Below, one piece after another: positions 17,741 through 26,386 of a DNA stretch of 64,000 bases. A model generated the notes under the pieces. That model was not told where the DNA came from. It did not search any database and saw only the letters and a program-made list of their open reading frames with translations. The DNA is from Bradyrhizobium sp. 195 (GTDB taxonomy: Bacteria > Pseudomonadota > Alphaproteobacteria > Rhizobiales > Xanthobacteraceae): positions 682,001 through 746,000 of the forward strand of contig NZ_CP082161.1 of NCBI RefSeq assembly GCF_023101665.1, read 5' to 3'. How positions within the stretch are numbered: the first letter of the stretch is position 1; each line of letters starts with the position of its first letter. The position numbers were made by a program, and so were the translations under genes.

Positions 17741-19318
17741 ATGCCCCTTGCTATGTCACGTCCTTGGAAGCATCCGAAAACCGGAATCTATCAGCTCCGA
17801 AAAGTCGTCCCGGACGACCTGCGCAAGCTCGTCGGCAAGCGCGAGGAGAAGGTTAGCCTTCAGACCCGCGATCCCGCAGAGGCGAAAGTCCGGCATTCGA
17901 AAGCGCTCGCCGAGCTGGAGGCTCGATGGGCCAATCTGCGCGCCGGGCCGAAACTTCTGACCGAGCGTGAGGCGCATCAGCTGGCCGTGGTTTCGTATGA
18001 GAGGTGGCTGGAGCAGTACAGGGACAATCCCAGTCAACAGACCAGCTGGGACACCGAAGTTGGGGATCGGCTTTTTGGCCCTCCGCCGGCCAGGGAAGAA
18101 AAAGACGCGGCTCGTGCGCAGTCGGTCGATTTCTTTTCTCCTGAGCCGGAGTTGCACAAGATCACTCGAATGGAGCAGGCCTGTTTCGAGGCCGCGAACG
18201 GCTACCTGAGCGCTCAAGGGTTTTCCGAGGATTGGCAGAATCGACGAACCATGGCTCGTGCTATTGGAACTGCCATACAGCGCGCCAGTCTAGTGTTAGC
18301 CAAGTTGGCAAAAGGCGAAACTGTTCCAGAGTTCCCCTTCCCGAATTTGTCTGTATCCCCGGGCGGGTCTGTCGCTCGCTCGCCCGCGCGAGCCGTCGCA
18401 TTCCAGGATCTTCTGGATGGCTGGGCGGCCGAGCGACGGCCGGTAGCCAAGACTGTTTACGAATGGTCGCGTGTCATCAGGGAGCTAGAGAGATATGTTG
18501 GACATACCGATGCCCATCGTCTGACGGCGGAGAACCTCGTCGACTGGAAGCGAGCTATGGTGGACGCCGGACTGCGGGCGAAAACCATCCAAGGTTCGAA
18601 GCTCTCGCCAGTGCGGGCAATCCTGCAATGGGGTGTCCAGAATAAGCTCATCAGCTCGAATGCCGCCGAAGGCGTTTCGCTGGATGTCAAAGCCAAACAA
18701 GGCGAGCGCAAACGAAGCTTCACCGATGAGGAGGCCAAAACCATCCTTCGCGCCGCGCGCTCGCAGAACGATCGGGTCAAGCGGTGGGTGCCGTGGGTTG
18801 GTGCCTACACGGGAGCGCGACTTTCCGAGATTTGCCAGTTGAGGCGCGAGGATATCCTGAAGGTCGAGGACATTTGGTGCATGAAATTCGTCCCGGAAGC
18901 CGGTTCGCTCAAGACTTCTGGCTCGGAGCGAGTAGTCCCCGTTCACCCTGCGCTGATTGAGAATGGTTTTCTCAATTTCGTAGCTGGGGTGAAGTCCGGT
19001 CCTCTGTTCGCCGAGCTTTCGCCGGACAAGTTCGGTAAGCGCGGCGGTAATGGCACCAAGATGATCGGGCGTTTTGTGCGTCAACTTGGGCTGAAAGACC
19101 CGCGGCTATCGCCAAGTCACTCCTGGCGTCACCGTATCAAGACGCTTGGACGAAAGCATGGGCTTGCCCAAGATATTCTGAATGCGATCACAGGTCATGG
19201 ATCGAAGTCGGTGGCTGACTCGTATGGCGAATTTCCAATCGAGGCGCTTTTTAGAGAGCTTTGTAAGATCCCAGCACTCGAATTGGCGGGAGTCGCGAGC
19301 GGCAAAGAAGCCACGTAG
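17741..19318 (+). CDS. tyrosine recombinase / integrase
   Basis: This protein of about 525 aa starts RPWKHPKTGIYQLRKVVPDD, the short N-terminal domain (DUF6538 type) of alphaproteobacterial island integrases. A SAM-like core-binding domain lies in the middle (about 250-330), and the catalytic domain is C-terminal: TGARLSEICQLR (Arg), SHSWRHRIKT (HxxR), ITGHGS (His) and VADSYGE (Tyr nucleophile). All catalytic residues are present, so it should be active. ATG 17741 and ATG 17753 are both possible starts; TTG 17720 is less likely. Its base composition is visibly less GC-rich than the preceding core genes. Confidence 0.92.
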   Translation: MPLAMSRPWKHPKTGIYQLRKVVPDDLRKLVGKREEKVSLQTRDPAEAKVRHSKALAELEARWANLRAGPKLLTEREAHQLAVVSYERWLEQYRDNPSQQTSWDTEVGDRLFGPPPAREEKDAARAQSVDFFSPEPELHKITRMEQACFEAANGYLSAQGFSEDWQNRRTMARAIGTAIQRASLVLAKLAKGETVPEFPFPNLSVSPGGSVARSPARAVAFQDLLDGWAAERRPVAKTVYEWSRVIRELERYVGHTDAHRLTAENLVDWKRAMVDAGLRAKTIQGSKLSPVRAILQWGVQNKLISSNAAEGVSLDVKAKQGERKRSFTDEEAKTILRAARSQNDRVKRWVPWVGAYTGARLSEICQLRREDILKVEDIWCMKFVPEAGSLKTSGSERVVPVHPALIENGFLNFVAGVKSGPLFAELSPDKFGKRGGNGTKMIGRFVRQLGLKDPRLSPSHSWRHRIKTLGRKHGLAQDILNAITGHGSKSVADSYGEFPIEALFRELCKIPALELAGVASGKEAT

Positions 19319-19618
19319 TGGTATGTGCCTTATAGGCTCTAGACTAGCAGCACCCGACTACGAATGTGATGGTCGGACGTTTGAATGGTTCCGGGCGCGC
19401 CATTTCACCACCATTCCAGAACAAGAGTCGGCACTCGGGTCCGCTGTTCACCCTCAGCAGACTCGTGGGGCGTCCGCTTGCAAGCTGCATCGACAACTGC
19501 TGGCGTCCTTGCTGAGAGCTGCCTCTTGTCGGAATTTCTGCAGCTGGGTATGGCGCCGCATTCCGCTGGATGCGCCAGAGAAGGCCGTGATAGGGTTACA
19601 TAAGCACCACAGCCATAG
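19319..19618. other. intergenic stretch after integrase
   Basis: There is no convincing gene here: the two plus-strand frames lack ribosome sites and family resemblance. It probably carries the promoter of the three-gene ATPase system that begins at 19619. Confidence 0.4.
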
Positions 19619-20773
19619 GTGGTGAGTAATGAGGCGACTTTGGGGGACGGTCAGCTACATACGGATGGTTTGGAAGTCGAGGAGCTTGCGGCACCGACGC
19701 CTTGGCCGAATGCGAACGCGCGCCTGCTCGGGGTTGGCGCAGGACTTCCCGTCGATCCGATCGACCGCCTCAAGAATTTCAATGATAAACAGTTCGAACG
19801 CTTCACGCTGGAATGGGCCACGGGTTACCTCGCAAAGCACGTTCCGCACGTTTACCAGGTCCAGCAGCGCGGCGGAGCGGGAGACAAAGGCCGCGACATC
19901 ATTGTCTGGCGCGATCCCCCGAATGTGAAGCCACGGCGTTGGCGGCTGTACCAGTGCAAGCACTATGCGGATGCTCTCTCGAAAGCCGTTGCAATCGAAG
20001 AGATCGGCAAGGTCTTGTACTTCAGCTTCAAGGGTGATTTTACCTCGCCTGAGGAATATTGGTTCGTCACCCATCAGGGAGTTGCGGGCACCTTGCAAGA
20101 TTTGCTTGATGATCCCGCAAAGCTAAAGGCGGAGGTCATTGCAGGCTGGAACAAGCACTGCGCAAAGAAGATCACAGCCAAGCGCGTCATTGACCTCTCT
20201 CCCGAACTGAAAGCGCATATCGGAGCCTTTGATTTCGCCATATTTCGGGCCAAGCAGCCGCTCGAACTTATCTTGGAACACAAGCAGACGTCGTTTCATC
20301 TTGTGGTGTTTGGCGCGCCGCTGATCGATCGCCCGTTGCCACCAAAACCGCCCTCGGAAATGCATGCGCAGGAAAGCGGATACATCGAGCAGCTGTTCGC
20401 CGTGATCGCGGAGCATCTGGGCATTCCGGTCGCGGCCGTAACTGACTTCGCCGAACAGCCGAAGATGCGCGCTCTCTTCGAGCGGTCACGGCTCACGTTC
20501 TACAGCGCCGAAGGTCTGAAGGAGCTGGCACGCGACCAGATGGCCGATCAAACCTTCTTTGACACGCTGTTGGACGAGTTCTGCAACGGGCTCTATCATG
20601 CCTATTCCTCCGAAGGGCTCGCGGGCTTGAAGCGACTCCAGGAAACCGTGAAGGCAGCCCAGTCGCTCCAGCTGGGAGGGCACGTCCTCGGTGACCATGC
20701 CACCACCAATGACCGCGAAGGCATCTGCCACCAGCTTGCGAACGACCAGCGCGTTACATGGTGTGAAAAATGA
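19619..20773 (+). CDS. ABC-3C-like component with nuclease-fold N-terminus
   Basis: The protein is about 384 aa with a GTG start (a second GTG follows at 19622). Residues about 57-120 look like an Mrr/REase-type fold: KQFERFTLEWATGYL, GGAGDKGRDIIVW with Asp93, then RLYQCKHY with Gln112-Cys113-Lys114, an E...D...QxK arrangement. The remaining 260 residues are helical and match no fold I can name; the position suggests the C-terminal domain found in ABC-three-component systems. The next gene overlaps by ATGA, and the ATPase follows at once, so the three form one operon. I infer the role of effector nuclease controlled by the ATPase. Confidence 0.7.
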   Translation: MVSNEATLGDGQLHTDGLEVEELAAPTPWPNANARLLGVGAGLPVDPIDRLKNFNDKQFERFTLEWATGYLAKHVPHVYQVQQRGGAGDKGRDIIVWRDPPNVKPRRWRLYQCKHYADALSKAVAIEEIGKVLYFSFKGDFTSPEEYWFVTHQGVAGTLQDLLDDPAKLKAEVIAGWNKHCAKKITAKRVIDLSPELKAHIGAFDFAIFRAKQPLELILEHKQTSFHLVVFGAPLIDRPLPPKPPSEMHAQESGYIEQLFAVIAEHLGIPVAAVTDFAEQPKMRALFERSRLTFYSAEGLKELARDQMADQTFFDTLLDEFCNGLYHAYSSEGLAGLKRLQETVKAAQSLQLGGHVLGDHATTNDREGICHQLANDQRVTWCEK

Positions 20774-21273
20774 ATCTAGGGGACACCACGAGTTCTGCGC
20801 GTCTGTTCAATACGCCGCTGGAATGCGGATTCAGGTTGCTGTTCGTTCTCGACGCTGGAAAGGCCGAGTCGGACCTTCAGCGTCTGATCAGCTACGACTA
20901 TCTGATCGTTCACTCCGGGGATGTGGATGGTGGTCCTCCGAGTCTGCATCCCGCGGTGCCGTTCCGCGGAACGGAGTTCCTCGTCAGACGTGATCTCGTC
21001 AGGGCCGGCCTCGACTTCATGTTCTCACGGGAGCTTCTGGACAAGCACCATAGCCCGTCCGGCATTGTCTATGCGGGTACCGCTCTCACCAAGGCTTTCG
21101 TACAGCTACTATCCAGCAGGTACGCGGCCGCGCTGAGGGCCCGCGCCGAGTGGGTCGCTTCCAGCTTCGGCGCGATGAACGACGACGACCTGAGCAGGTT
21201 CATGTCGCGCAACATCGGGCGTTGGGGCGCAGAATTTGATCGCCTCACTTCGCTGCGCGGATTGGACCTCTGA
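20770..21273 (+). CDS. ABC-3C-like middle component
   Basis: This 167-aa protein begins with an ATGA overlap with the upstream gene and ends 1 base before the ATPase ATG. It reads TTSSARLFNTPLECGFRLLF, then SYDYLIVHSGDVDGGPPSLHPAVPFRGTEFLVRRDLV in segments, then a helical tail. The pattern NTPLExGFR and the DYLxVHSGD segment fit the small middle component that links effector and ATPase in ABC-3C systems. It has no enzymatic motif. The identification relies as much on operon position as on sequence. Confidence 0.65.
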   Translation: MNLGDTTSSARLFNTPLECGFRLLFVLDAGKAESDLQRLISYDYLIVHSGDVDGGPPSLHPAVPFRGTEFLVRRDLVRAGLDFMFSRELLDKHHSPSGIVYAGTALTKAFVQLLSSRYAAALRARAEWVASSFGAMNDDDLSRFMSRNIGRWGAEFDRLTSLRGLDL

Positions 21274-21274
21274 C

Positions 21275-23110
21275 ATGATGCAGCTCCGTCAACTTCGTCT
21301 GACCGGTCGCGGCGCGGCTGACGCGATCATGACTTTCGCTGCGGCGGGCAACGTGGTCGCTGGAGATTCCGACACCGGCAAGAGCTATATGCTTCGTTGC
21401 ATCGACTACGTCTTCGGCGCCGAGGTGATGACGAAAGTCATCAAGGAAGCAGGTCCCTATGAGCGCGTTCTCGTCGAACTGGAAAACGACCAGGGAGAGT
21501 TTCTGACGCTCGTACGCGCGCTCGCCGGCGGGGACATAGAGGTGCATCACGCCCCCATTGAAAAGATCAGCGACGACGGGATAGTCATCAAATGGATGCG
21601 GAAAGGCACAAGCAAGCTTCTGGACGTCACCTCCGTGCTGCTGCCTTTCGCCGGGATCCAGGAGGCCCAGCTCCGGAAGAACAAGCAGGGCAAGAAGCAG
21701 CGGCTCACGATCCGAACGCTGGTCCCAGTATTTCTAGTCGATGAAATAACGATCATCGCCGAGCGGTCGCCGGTTATAGGCACGGTGGGATTCGACACGA
21801 CGGCACGAAAGAGGATGCTCTCCTACCTGCTCACCGGAAAGGACGATGAGGCCGTCATCGCCGACGAGAAAAAAGAAATCGCATCCGCCCGGTCCGCGGC
21901 CAAGATTTCCCTGCTCGATGATCTTCTTGCGCCCATCGATGCGCGGCTCAGCCGGTTTTCGGACGGTCAGGACGAGGAGGGATCGATAGAGCTCACGGAC
22001 GCTGCCATAGAGCAGATCTCAGCGGTGATTGATGAAAATAGCACAGAGCGAGCCCAGCTGATGAATGAGCGGCGGGAAGTTGTTGATAATTTGCATCGTG
22101 CCGAGAGCCAGCTTGTGGCCATCAACGAACTGTCGGTTCGGTATCGACTCCTCGACGACCGCTACGGATCGGACCTCGACCGGCTCGATTTCATTTCCGA
22201 AGGGGCCCATTATTTCGGCAGCCTTCAGGAAGTGCGCTGCCCGCTTTGCGATCAGGCTATGGATGGGCCACACCAGCATTGGCAGAGCGACAGTGTGGCG
22301 GCGCAGCCGGTCTACAGTTCCGCACGGGCGGAAGCGGCGAAGATCATTGGCCACCGCGCCGACCTTGGAGAGGCCGTCAAAGATCTTCAACAGCGACGCT
22401 CTGACCGCAGCGAGGACAGAGAAAAGGCGCAGGCCCGGCTCGAACAGATCGAGACGCGGCTCACCGAGCATCTGCTACCGACGCTGAGGGAAAGCAAGTC
22501 CCGGCTGGAAACCATGATCCAGCGTCGCCTCGAGCTGGAGGGCGCCAAGCTCGATCGCGAGAAAGCGAAAGAGTTGCGCGCCCTGCGCCTGGAGCTGGAG
22601 AATTCGGCTGCTTCTGCGGGCACCTCCTCGAAGAAGTGGGCCGGGCTGGGCGCGGCACCCCTCAGAGCCTTGTGCGATGAGATCGAGGCCGTCCTAAGGG
22701 AATGGTCGTGGAAGGACACAGGCAGGGTTGTCTTCGACGAGAAGGCCTATGACATCGAGGTCGACGGCCAGCCCCGACAATCCCATGGCAAAGGCGTTCG
22801 GGCGATCCTCTATGCAGCCTTCGTCATCGGACTGCTGCGCTATTGCCGCAAGAACCACAAGCCCCATCCCGGCTTTGTCGTCCTCGACTCCCCCCTGACC
22901 ACTTACAAGAAGGGCCAGCCCAAGGAGCCCGGTATCGATCCCGGCATAGAAACGGCGTTCTGGGCTAGCCTTGCCTCGCTGCCCCCGGGTCTTCAGGTTG
23001 TGGTCGTTGACAACAAGGAGCCGCCGCCTGAGCTCGCATCTGGATTGAAATATGAGTGGTTCGGAGGGCAGGAGGCTGGGCCTGATGACCGCGTCGGGTT
23101 TATCCCTTAG
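21275..23110 (+). CDS. ABC-3C-like SMC/Rad50-type ATPase
   Basis: The protein is 611 aa. Walker A GDSDTGKS lies at residues 30-37, a long helical/coiled-coil middle runs from about 195 to 460, and a CPLC pair at residues 322-325 resembles a Rad50 zinc hook. The C-terminal half has FVVLDSPLTTYKKG as Walker B/D-loop and LQVVVVDNKEPP as the switch strand. This is the layout of DUF3732-like ABC ATPases in conflict systems. The start at ATG 21275 (or 21278) follows the previous stop directly. It probably senses invading DNA or a damaged state and releases the effector. Confidence 0.75.
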   Translation: MMQLRQLRLTGRGAADAIMTFAAAGNVVAGDSDTGKSYMLRCIDYVFGAEVMTKVIKEAGPYERVLVELENDQGEFLTLVRALAGGDIEVHHAPIEKISDDGIVIKWMRKGTSKLLDVTSVLLPFAGIQEAQLRKNKQGKKQRLTIRTLVPVFLVDEITIIAERSPVIGTVGFDTTARKRMLSYLLTGKDDEAVIADEKKEIASARSAAKISLLDDLLAPIDARLSRFSDGQDEEGSIELTDAAIEQISAVIDENSTERAQLMNERREVVDNLHRAESQLVAINELSVRYRLLDDRYGSDLDRLDFISEGAHYFGSLQEVRCPLCDQAMDGPHQHWQSDSVAAQPVYSSARAEAAKIIGHRADLGEAVKDLQQRRSDRSEDREKAQARLEQIETRLTEHLLPTLRESKSRLETMIQRRLELEGAKLDREKAKELRALRLELENSAASAGTSSKKWAGLGAAPLRALCDEIEAVLREWSWKDTGRVVFDEKAYDIEVDGQPRQSHGKGVRAILYAAFVIGLLRYCRKNHKPHPGFVVLDSPLTTYKKGQPKEPGIDPGIETAFWASLASLPPGLQVVVVDNKEPPPELASGLKYEWFGGQEAGPDDRVGFIP

Positions 23111-23245
23111 TGAGATATGCGGGTGTCACATTTTTGGTTCGTTTGTCGGTAGGCGCACTGTCCGTCGGAGGCTGTTTCGACGGAGCGCCGCGGCGTCGAA
23201 GAACAGTCGCCACTGGCTAAATCGGCCAGGTCCCTGGACACGGAG

Positions 23246-23935
23246 CTAAGTTGCATTTGGGTCTACGGAGAGAAAGCGGCTTGGTGGCGCGCCTCGGCTG
23301 TCGAACACAGCTGAAGTCAAGGTGCGCCCAAAAACTGCGCCCGTATCAATATTGACCCGGTTAATTCGAACTTCGGGCCTGCCGCTTTTCAGCGGAGTGT
23401 GCCCGTGCACAATGAAGCGGCCCAGAACTTTCTCGCTCGAGAGGAATGGTTCTTTAATCCACAGGAGATCGCGCGTTCGTTGCTGGTCTAGCGGACGGTC
23501 AGGATGCACGCCGGCATGAACGAAGAACCGTTTGCGGTCATCATGAAACAACGGCAGCGAACGTAACCAGGCAATGTGTGGCATCGGAATGTCGGTTGCG
23601 CAGGCAGCTCCATAACTGCGAAGCGTTGCATATCCTCCGTTCAATAGCCAACTTTGTTCCGCATCTTGGCCCTCTAGCGCCGCGAGCAGCAAATCCTCGT
23701 GATTGCCGCGCAGGCATATGATTTCGTCCGGCGACCATTTCTGAAGATCCATCAGAAACTCAATGACGCCGCGGCTATCGGGCCCTCGATCGATATAGTC
23801 GCCCAGGAAGACGAGCTTAGACTGTCCTTCGCCCGCGTCCTGCTCGCAGAGCTCAACTAGGCGCTGCAGTTGGTCCAGGCAGCCGTGAACGTCGCCGATC
23901 GCGTAAGTCTTGCTCAAATCCGAACCTGACGGCAT
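23246..23935 (-). CDS. PP2A-like metallophosphoesterase
   Basis: This 229-aa phosphatase has all metal and active-site motifs: GDVHG near residue 14, GDYIDRGPDS near 45, RGNHED near 77, and HAGVHPD plus VHGHTPLK in the C-terminal half. This is the bacterial serine/threonine phosphatase family (PrpA/ApaH-like). ApaH-type cleavage of diadenosine tetraphosphate is an alternative. It is convergent to the ABC-3C-like operon with a 135-bp gap, so a functional link is uncertain. The ATG 23935 start fits the family. Confidence 0.9.
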   Translation of the reverse strand: MPSGSDLSKTYAIGDVHGCLDQLQRLVELCEQDAGEGQSKLVFLGDYIDRGPDSRGVIEFLMDLQKWSPDEIICLRGNHEDLLLAALEGQDAEQSWLLNGGYATLRSYGAACATDIPMPHIAWLRSLPLFHDDRKRFFVHAGVHPDRPLDQQRTRDLLWIKEPFLSSEKVLGRFIVHGHTPLKSGRPEVRINRVNIDTGAVFGRTLTSAVFDSRGAPPSRFLSVDPNAT

Positions 23936-23988
23936 GAAGTGTCGATGTGTTAGGCAAGGCGTCTAATGCTGCTAGACCGCCATCACAA

Positions 23989-24360
23989 CTATCCGAATAG
24001 CCATGACGTTGGCGTGGCAATCGGGCGCTGATCGTGGAGCAGGATTGCGCCCTTGATGATGCGGATGAGAGTCCAGATCGTCCACCACAATATGATGAAG
24101 GCGCCGATAAAGAAATAGAGGAGGGCGAAGCCGACGATGAAGTACAGCAGTCCAATCCAGAATGTGCGGATCTGGAACTGGAAATGGCTGCGCCACAGCT
24201 CGCTTGCGGTGGTCGATTTTACGTGGGCGATGATCAGGCCGATGACAGTTGTGATGACGGTGAAGAAGCCTAGCGCGTAGAAACCATAAACAGCCAAAGC
24301 GTAGCCTCGCTCGTTGGTTGGCGTCGGGTCTTGGATGGGAAGTGCGACGGAAATAGTCAT
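23989..24360 (-). CDS. DUF4870-type small membrane protein
   Basis: The protein is 123 aa with three hydrophobic helices: YALGFFTVITTVIGLIIAHV, IGLLYFIVGFALLYFFI and IILWWTIWTLIRIIKGAIL. SELWRSHFQFQIRTFW between helices 1 and 2 is the family hallmark seen in DUF4870/TIC20-like membrane proteins. It follows the small membrane protein gene on the same strand by 39 bp. Function unknown. Confidence 0.75.
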   Translation of the reverse strand: MTISVALPIQDPTPTNERGYALAVYGFYALGFFTVITTVIGLIIAHVKSTTASELWRSHFQFQIRTFWIGLLYFIVGFALLYFFIGAFIILWWTIWTLIRIIKGAILLHDQRPIATPTSWLFG

Positions 24361-24399
24361 GCTGGCGGCTCTGATTTGTGATGCAGGCGATTGTTGGCT

Positions 24400-24573
24400 T
24401 TATTTGCGCTTCTGTCGCTCGGCCAAGACGAGACAGCCGCCCGCCGCGGTGACGAGCGCGGCCAGGAGGATGATCGGGGTCCGGTCTTGCGCGCCGTAGT
24501 CAAGCACCCAGAGCAATACGCCGCCTCCGACCAGTAGGCACCAGGGCCACCAATCTCCCATTAGATTGTTCAT
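24400..24573 (-). CDS. small two-helix membrane protein
   Basis: This 57-aa protein has two hydrophobic segments, WPWCLLVGGGVLLWVLDYG and IILLAALVTAAGGCLVLA, and ends ERQKRK. GAGGAACCGA before ATG 24573 supports this start over 24585. It lies just upstream of the DUF4870-type gene on the same strand and is probably co-transcribed. No function is recognised. Confidence 0.6.
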   Translation of the reverse strand: MNNLMGDWWPWCLLVGGGVLLWVLDYGAQDRTPIILLAALVTAAGGCLVLAERQKRK

Positions 24574-24703
24574 TCGGTTCCTCAAGATGTAAGCTTGGAC
24601 GGCTGGGATTCAGCCAAGGCTTCGGTCAGTTGCGTCTTTCAATACCGATTTTATAGGTATCTGAAAAGTCGGTTTATGTCTCTAGTCCCCTCCGGGAGGC
24701 TGG

Positions 24704-24940
24704 ATGCCTAAGACGGTCACGTCGCCGATTCAGAAGAAGCTCGCGGCCATGCTGGTCGAGCTGAGGAAAGGGGCTGGGCTACGCCAGGTTGACCTGGCGA
24801 AAAAACTGGGAGTTTACCAATCCTGGGTGACGCATTTTGAGTCTGGTCAGCGTCGCATCGACGTGGTGGAGCTAATCGAACTGGGGCGCATCATTGGTTT
24901 CGATCCCGCCGAGGTGGTGCGGAAACTTTCGAAGCGTTAA
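24704..24940 (+). CDS. XRE-family helix-turn-helix regulator
   Basis: The protein is 78 aa, nearly all a Cro/CI helix-turn-helix: KKLAAMLVELRKGAGLRQVDLAKKLGVYQSWVTHFESGQRRIDVVELIELGRIIG. It has no ligand or protease domain, so it may act as a simple repressor. It lies between the divergent small membrane genes and a hairpin terminator at 24971. Island-borne XRE proteins often control excision or a neighbouring conflict system; which gene it controls is not shown by the sequence. Confidence 0.85.
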   Translation: MPKTVTSPIQKKLAAMLVELRKGAGLRQVDLAKKLGVYQSWVTHFESGQRRIDVVELIELGRIIGFDPAEVVRKLSKR

Positions 24941-24970
24941 CGGCGGCCTGCTTCTCGTCCAGTCAAACCC

Positions 24971-24987
24971 AAGAGCCCGGGGCTCTT
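24971..24987 (+). terminator. rho-independent-like terminator after the XRE gene
   Basis: AAGAGCCCGGGGCTCTT is a perfect 7-bp stem with a 3-base loop, followed by TTTG and then TTCG. It lies 31 bp after the XRE stop codon. The T tract is short, so termination may be partial. Confidence 0.55.
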
Positions 24988-25017
24988 TGATCTTCGCACC
25001 TTGCGAGTCGGGAGACG

Positions 25018-25349
25018 TCACGCTTTCGAGTCCTTCACGTGCCGGTACCCTCGTCGCCCTCTGGGAAAGATTCGCACAAAAGTCTGAACGGTGGTGGGCG
25101 TGTCAACGTTCGAGCGGTAGATGATGGTGCGCCCTTGCGGACGCTACGTAGCAGGCCCGCCCGGACCAAGATGGGCCAGATGGTGGAGGGCGTTTTGTGC
25201 GGCGCACCGATGGTATCGGCGATCACGCCGGCGGTGATGCGGACCGGCTCGTGCTTGATGAGCAGCCTGAAGATCGCCAAGCGCGTGCGCTGGGCTGGGA
25301 TGTAGGGGCAGAGGGTACCATCACCCCGCCCTTTCCGAAGGCTCGGCAA
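25018..25349 (-). pseudogene. ArsR-family regulator, frameshifted remnant
   Basis: The first frame reads QRTRLAIFRLLIKHEPV, then ITAGVIADTIGAPHKTPSTI and LVRAGLLRSVRKG, a clear ArsR winged helix. It then goes astray. One base shift at the KG codons restores GRTIIYRSNVD, the ArsR wing, with a stop at 25018. A missing G in AAGGGCGCACC (expected AAGGGGCGCACC) would explain it. The N-terminal part overlaps the end of the ArdC-like gene, so the front of the regulator is also truncated. I regard it as a remnant, or as a gene broken by one miscalled base. Confidence 0.65.
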
Positions 25350-26202
25350 GGGCCAGGCCGCGAAGGTAGTCCGCAGCCTTGGATGCTTGGCTGCAGGCTG
25401 TGAAGAACGCGCGTTTGTCAGCCTTCAAAATCTCAATCCAAGAGCCGATGTACCCCGCGCTCCGTAGGTCCCCGTCAAAGCCAAATTCCGCACACAGGAA
25501 CGCCGAGCACAACTCGGCGATCAGTTCCTCGGCCGCGTAATTGCGTGAGCCGAAGCGGTTCTTCAAATCTCGATCGAGACGCGACTTGTGTGCCGTCCAA
25601 TGCGTCAATTCGTGGAATGCCACGTTGTAAAAGTGATCGGCGCCCTTGAAAGCCTCGAATGCGGGCATCGAGATAAAATCGCGGCTCGGCACATAGAAAG
25701 CTTCACCGTGTCCTTCGCGGATGTCGGCGCCAATTGAGTGCAAGAATGCGTCGGCGAGCTCGTCGCGGGCGTCAGGATTGCGAGTCCGCATCGGCTTTCC
25801 TGTATTGATGCTATCGGGAAGGTTTTCGCATTGGTCGACATTGAAAACCGTATATTCACGCATCATCGGGACCAAGCGCTTTGCAGAGTTGTGGTCCGAT
25901 CCCTTGTCGTGAACTTGGAGTTGCTTCACGAAATAGACCTTCGTGCCATGCGCGCCCCTACGCACGTTGCCGCCTAGCTCCATCGTCTGGTTGAATGTCA
26001 GAAAGCGCGGCGTGCGATAGCCGGCCGCTTGTGCCATCCACAGCAGAACGACATTGCATCCTGAATAAGGCCGGTTGGTTACGGCGTTGCAGGGCGTGTT
26101 CGCGCCGGGCGTCGCCGACCACGGCTTAATCCAAGGGGCGGCGCCGGCTTCTAACTCTGCGACAATGCGCGTTGATATCTCCGCATAGAGATCACGTTTC
26201 AT
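25321..26202 (-). CDS. ArdC-like antirestriction protein, zincin domain
   Basis: The protein is 293 aa. The N-terminal ArdC-type single-strand DNA-binding domain has IVAELEAGAAPWIKPW, NRPYSGCNVVLLW and GAHGTKVYFVKQ. The C-terminal part is a zincin-like metallopeptidase with the HEXXH-type motif FHELTHWTAHKSRL near residue 203 and AAEELIAELCSAFL downstream. Such proteins protect incoming DNA from restriction and are typical of plasmids and integrative elements. ATG 26202 has GAGGCGAG in front and matches the family start (MKRDLYAEI). Its presence strongly supports mobile origin. Confidence 0.9.
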   Translation of the reverse strand: MKRDLYAEISTRIVAELEAGAAPWIKPWSATPGANTPCNAVTNRPYSGCNVVLLWMAQAAGYRTPRFLTFNQTMELGGNVRRGAHGTKVYFVKQLQVHDKGSDHNSAKRLVPMMREYTVFNVDQCENLPDSINTGKPMRTRNPDARDELADAFLHSIGADIREGHGEAFYVPSRDFISMPAFEAFKGADHFYNVAFHELTHWTAHKSRLDRDLKNRFGSRNYAAEELIAELCSAFLCAEFGFDGDLRSAGYIGSWIEILKADKRAFFTACSQASKAADYLRGLALAEPSERAG

Positions 26203-26386
26203 AGCTCGCCTCGCTGATATGGCTGATGCGACCCCGATCGGCCGCATGTCATGGAGCGTTGGGCAAGGCTTCTTTCTATGGTTTCACATATTACCCCAGC
26301 CCCCATGGCCGAGCCCCCGTCTCGCGCGTCGACAGGGGTGCTGAGAAAGATCTGGGTCGAAAAGGTCATCGAGAAAATGTTAGATC

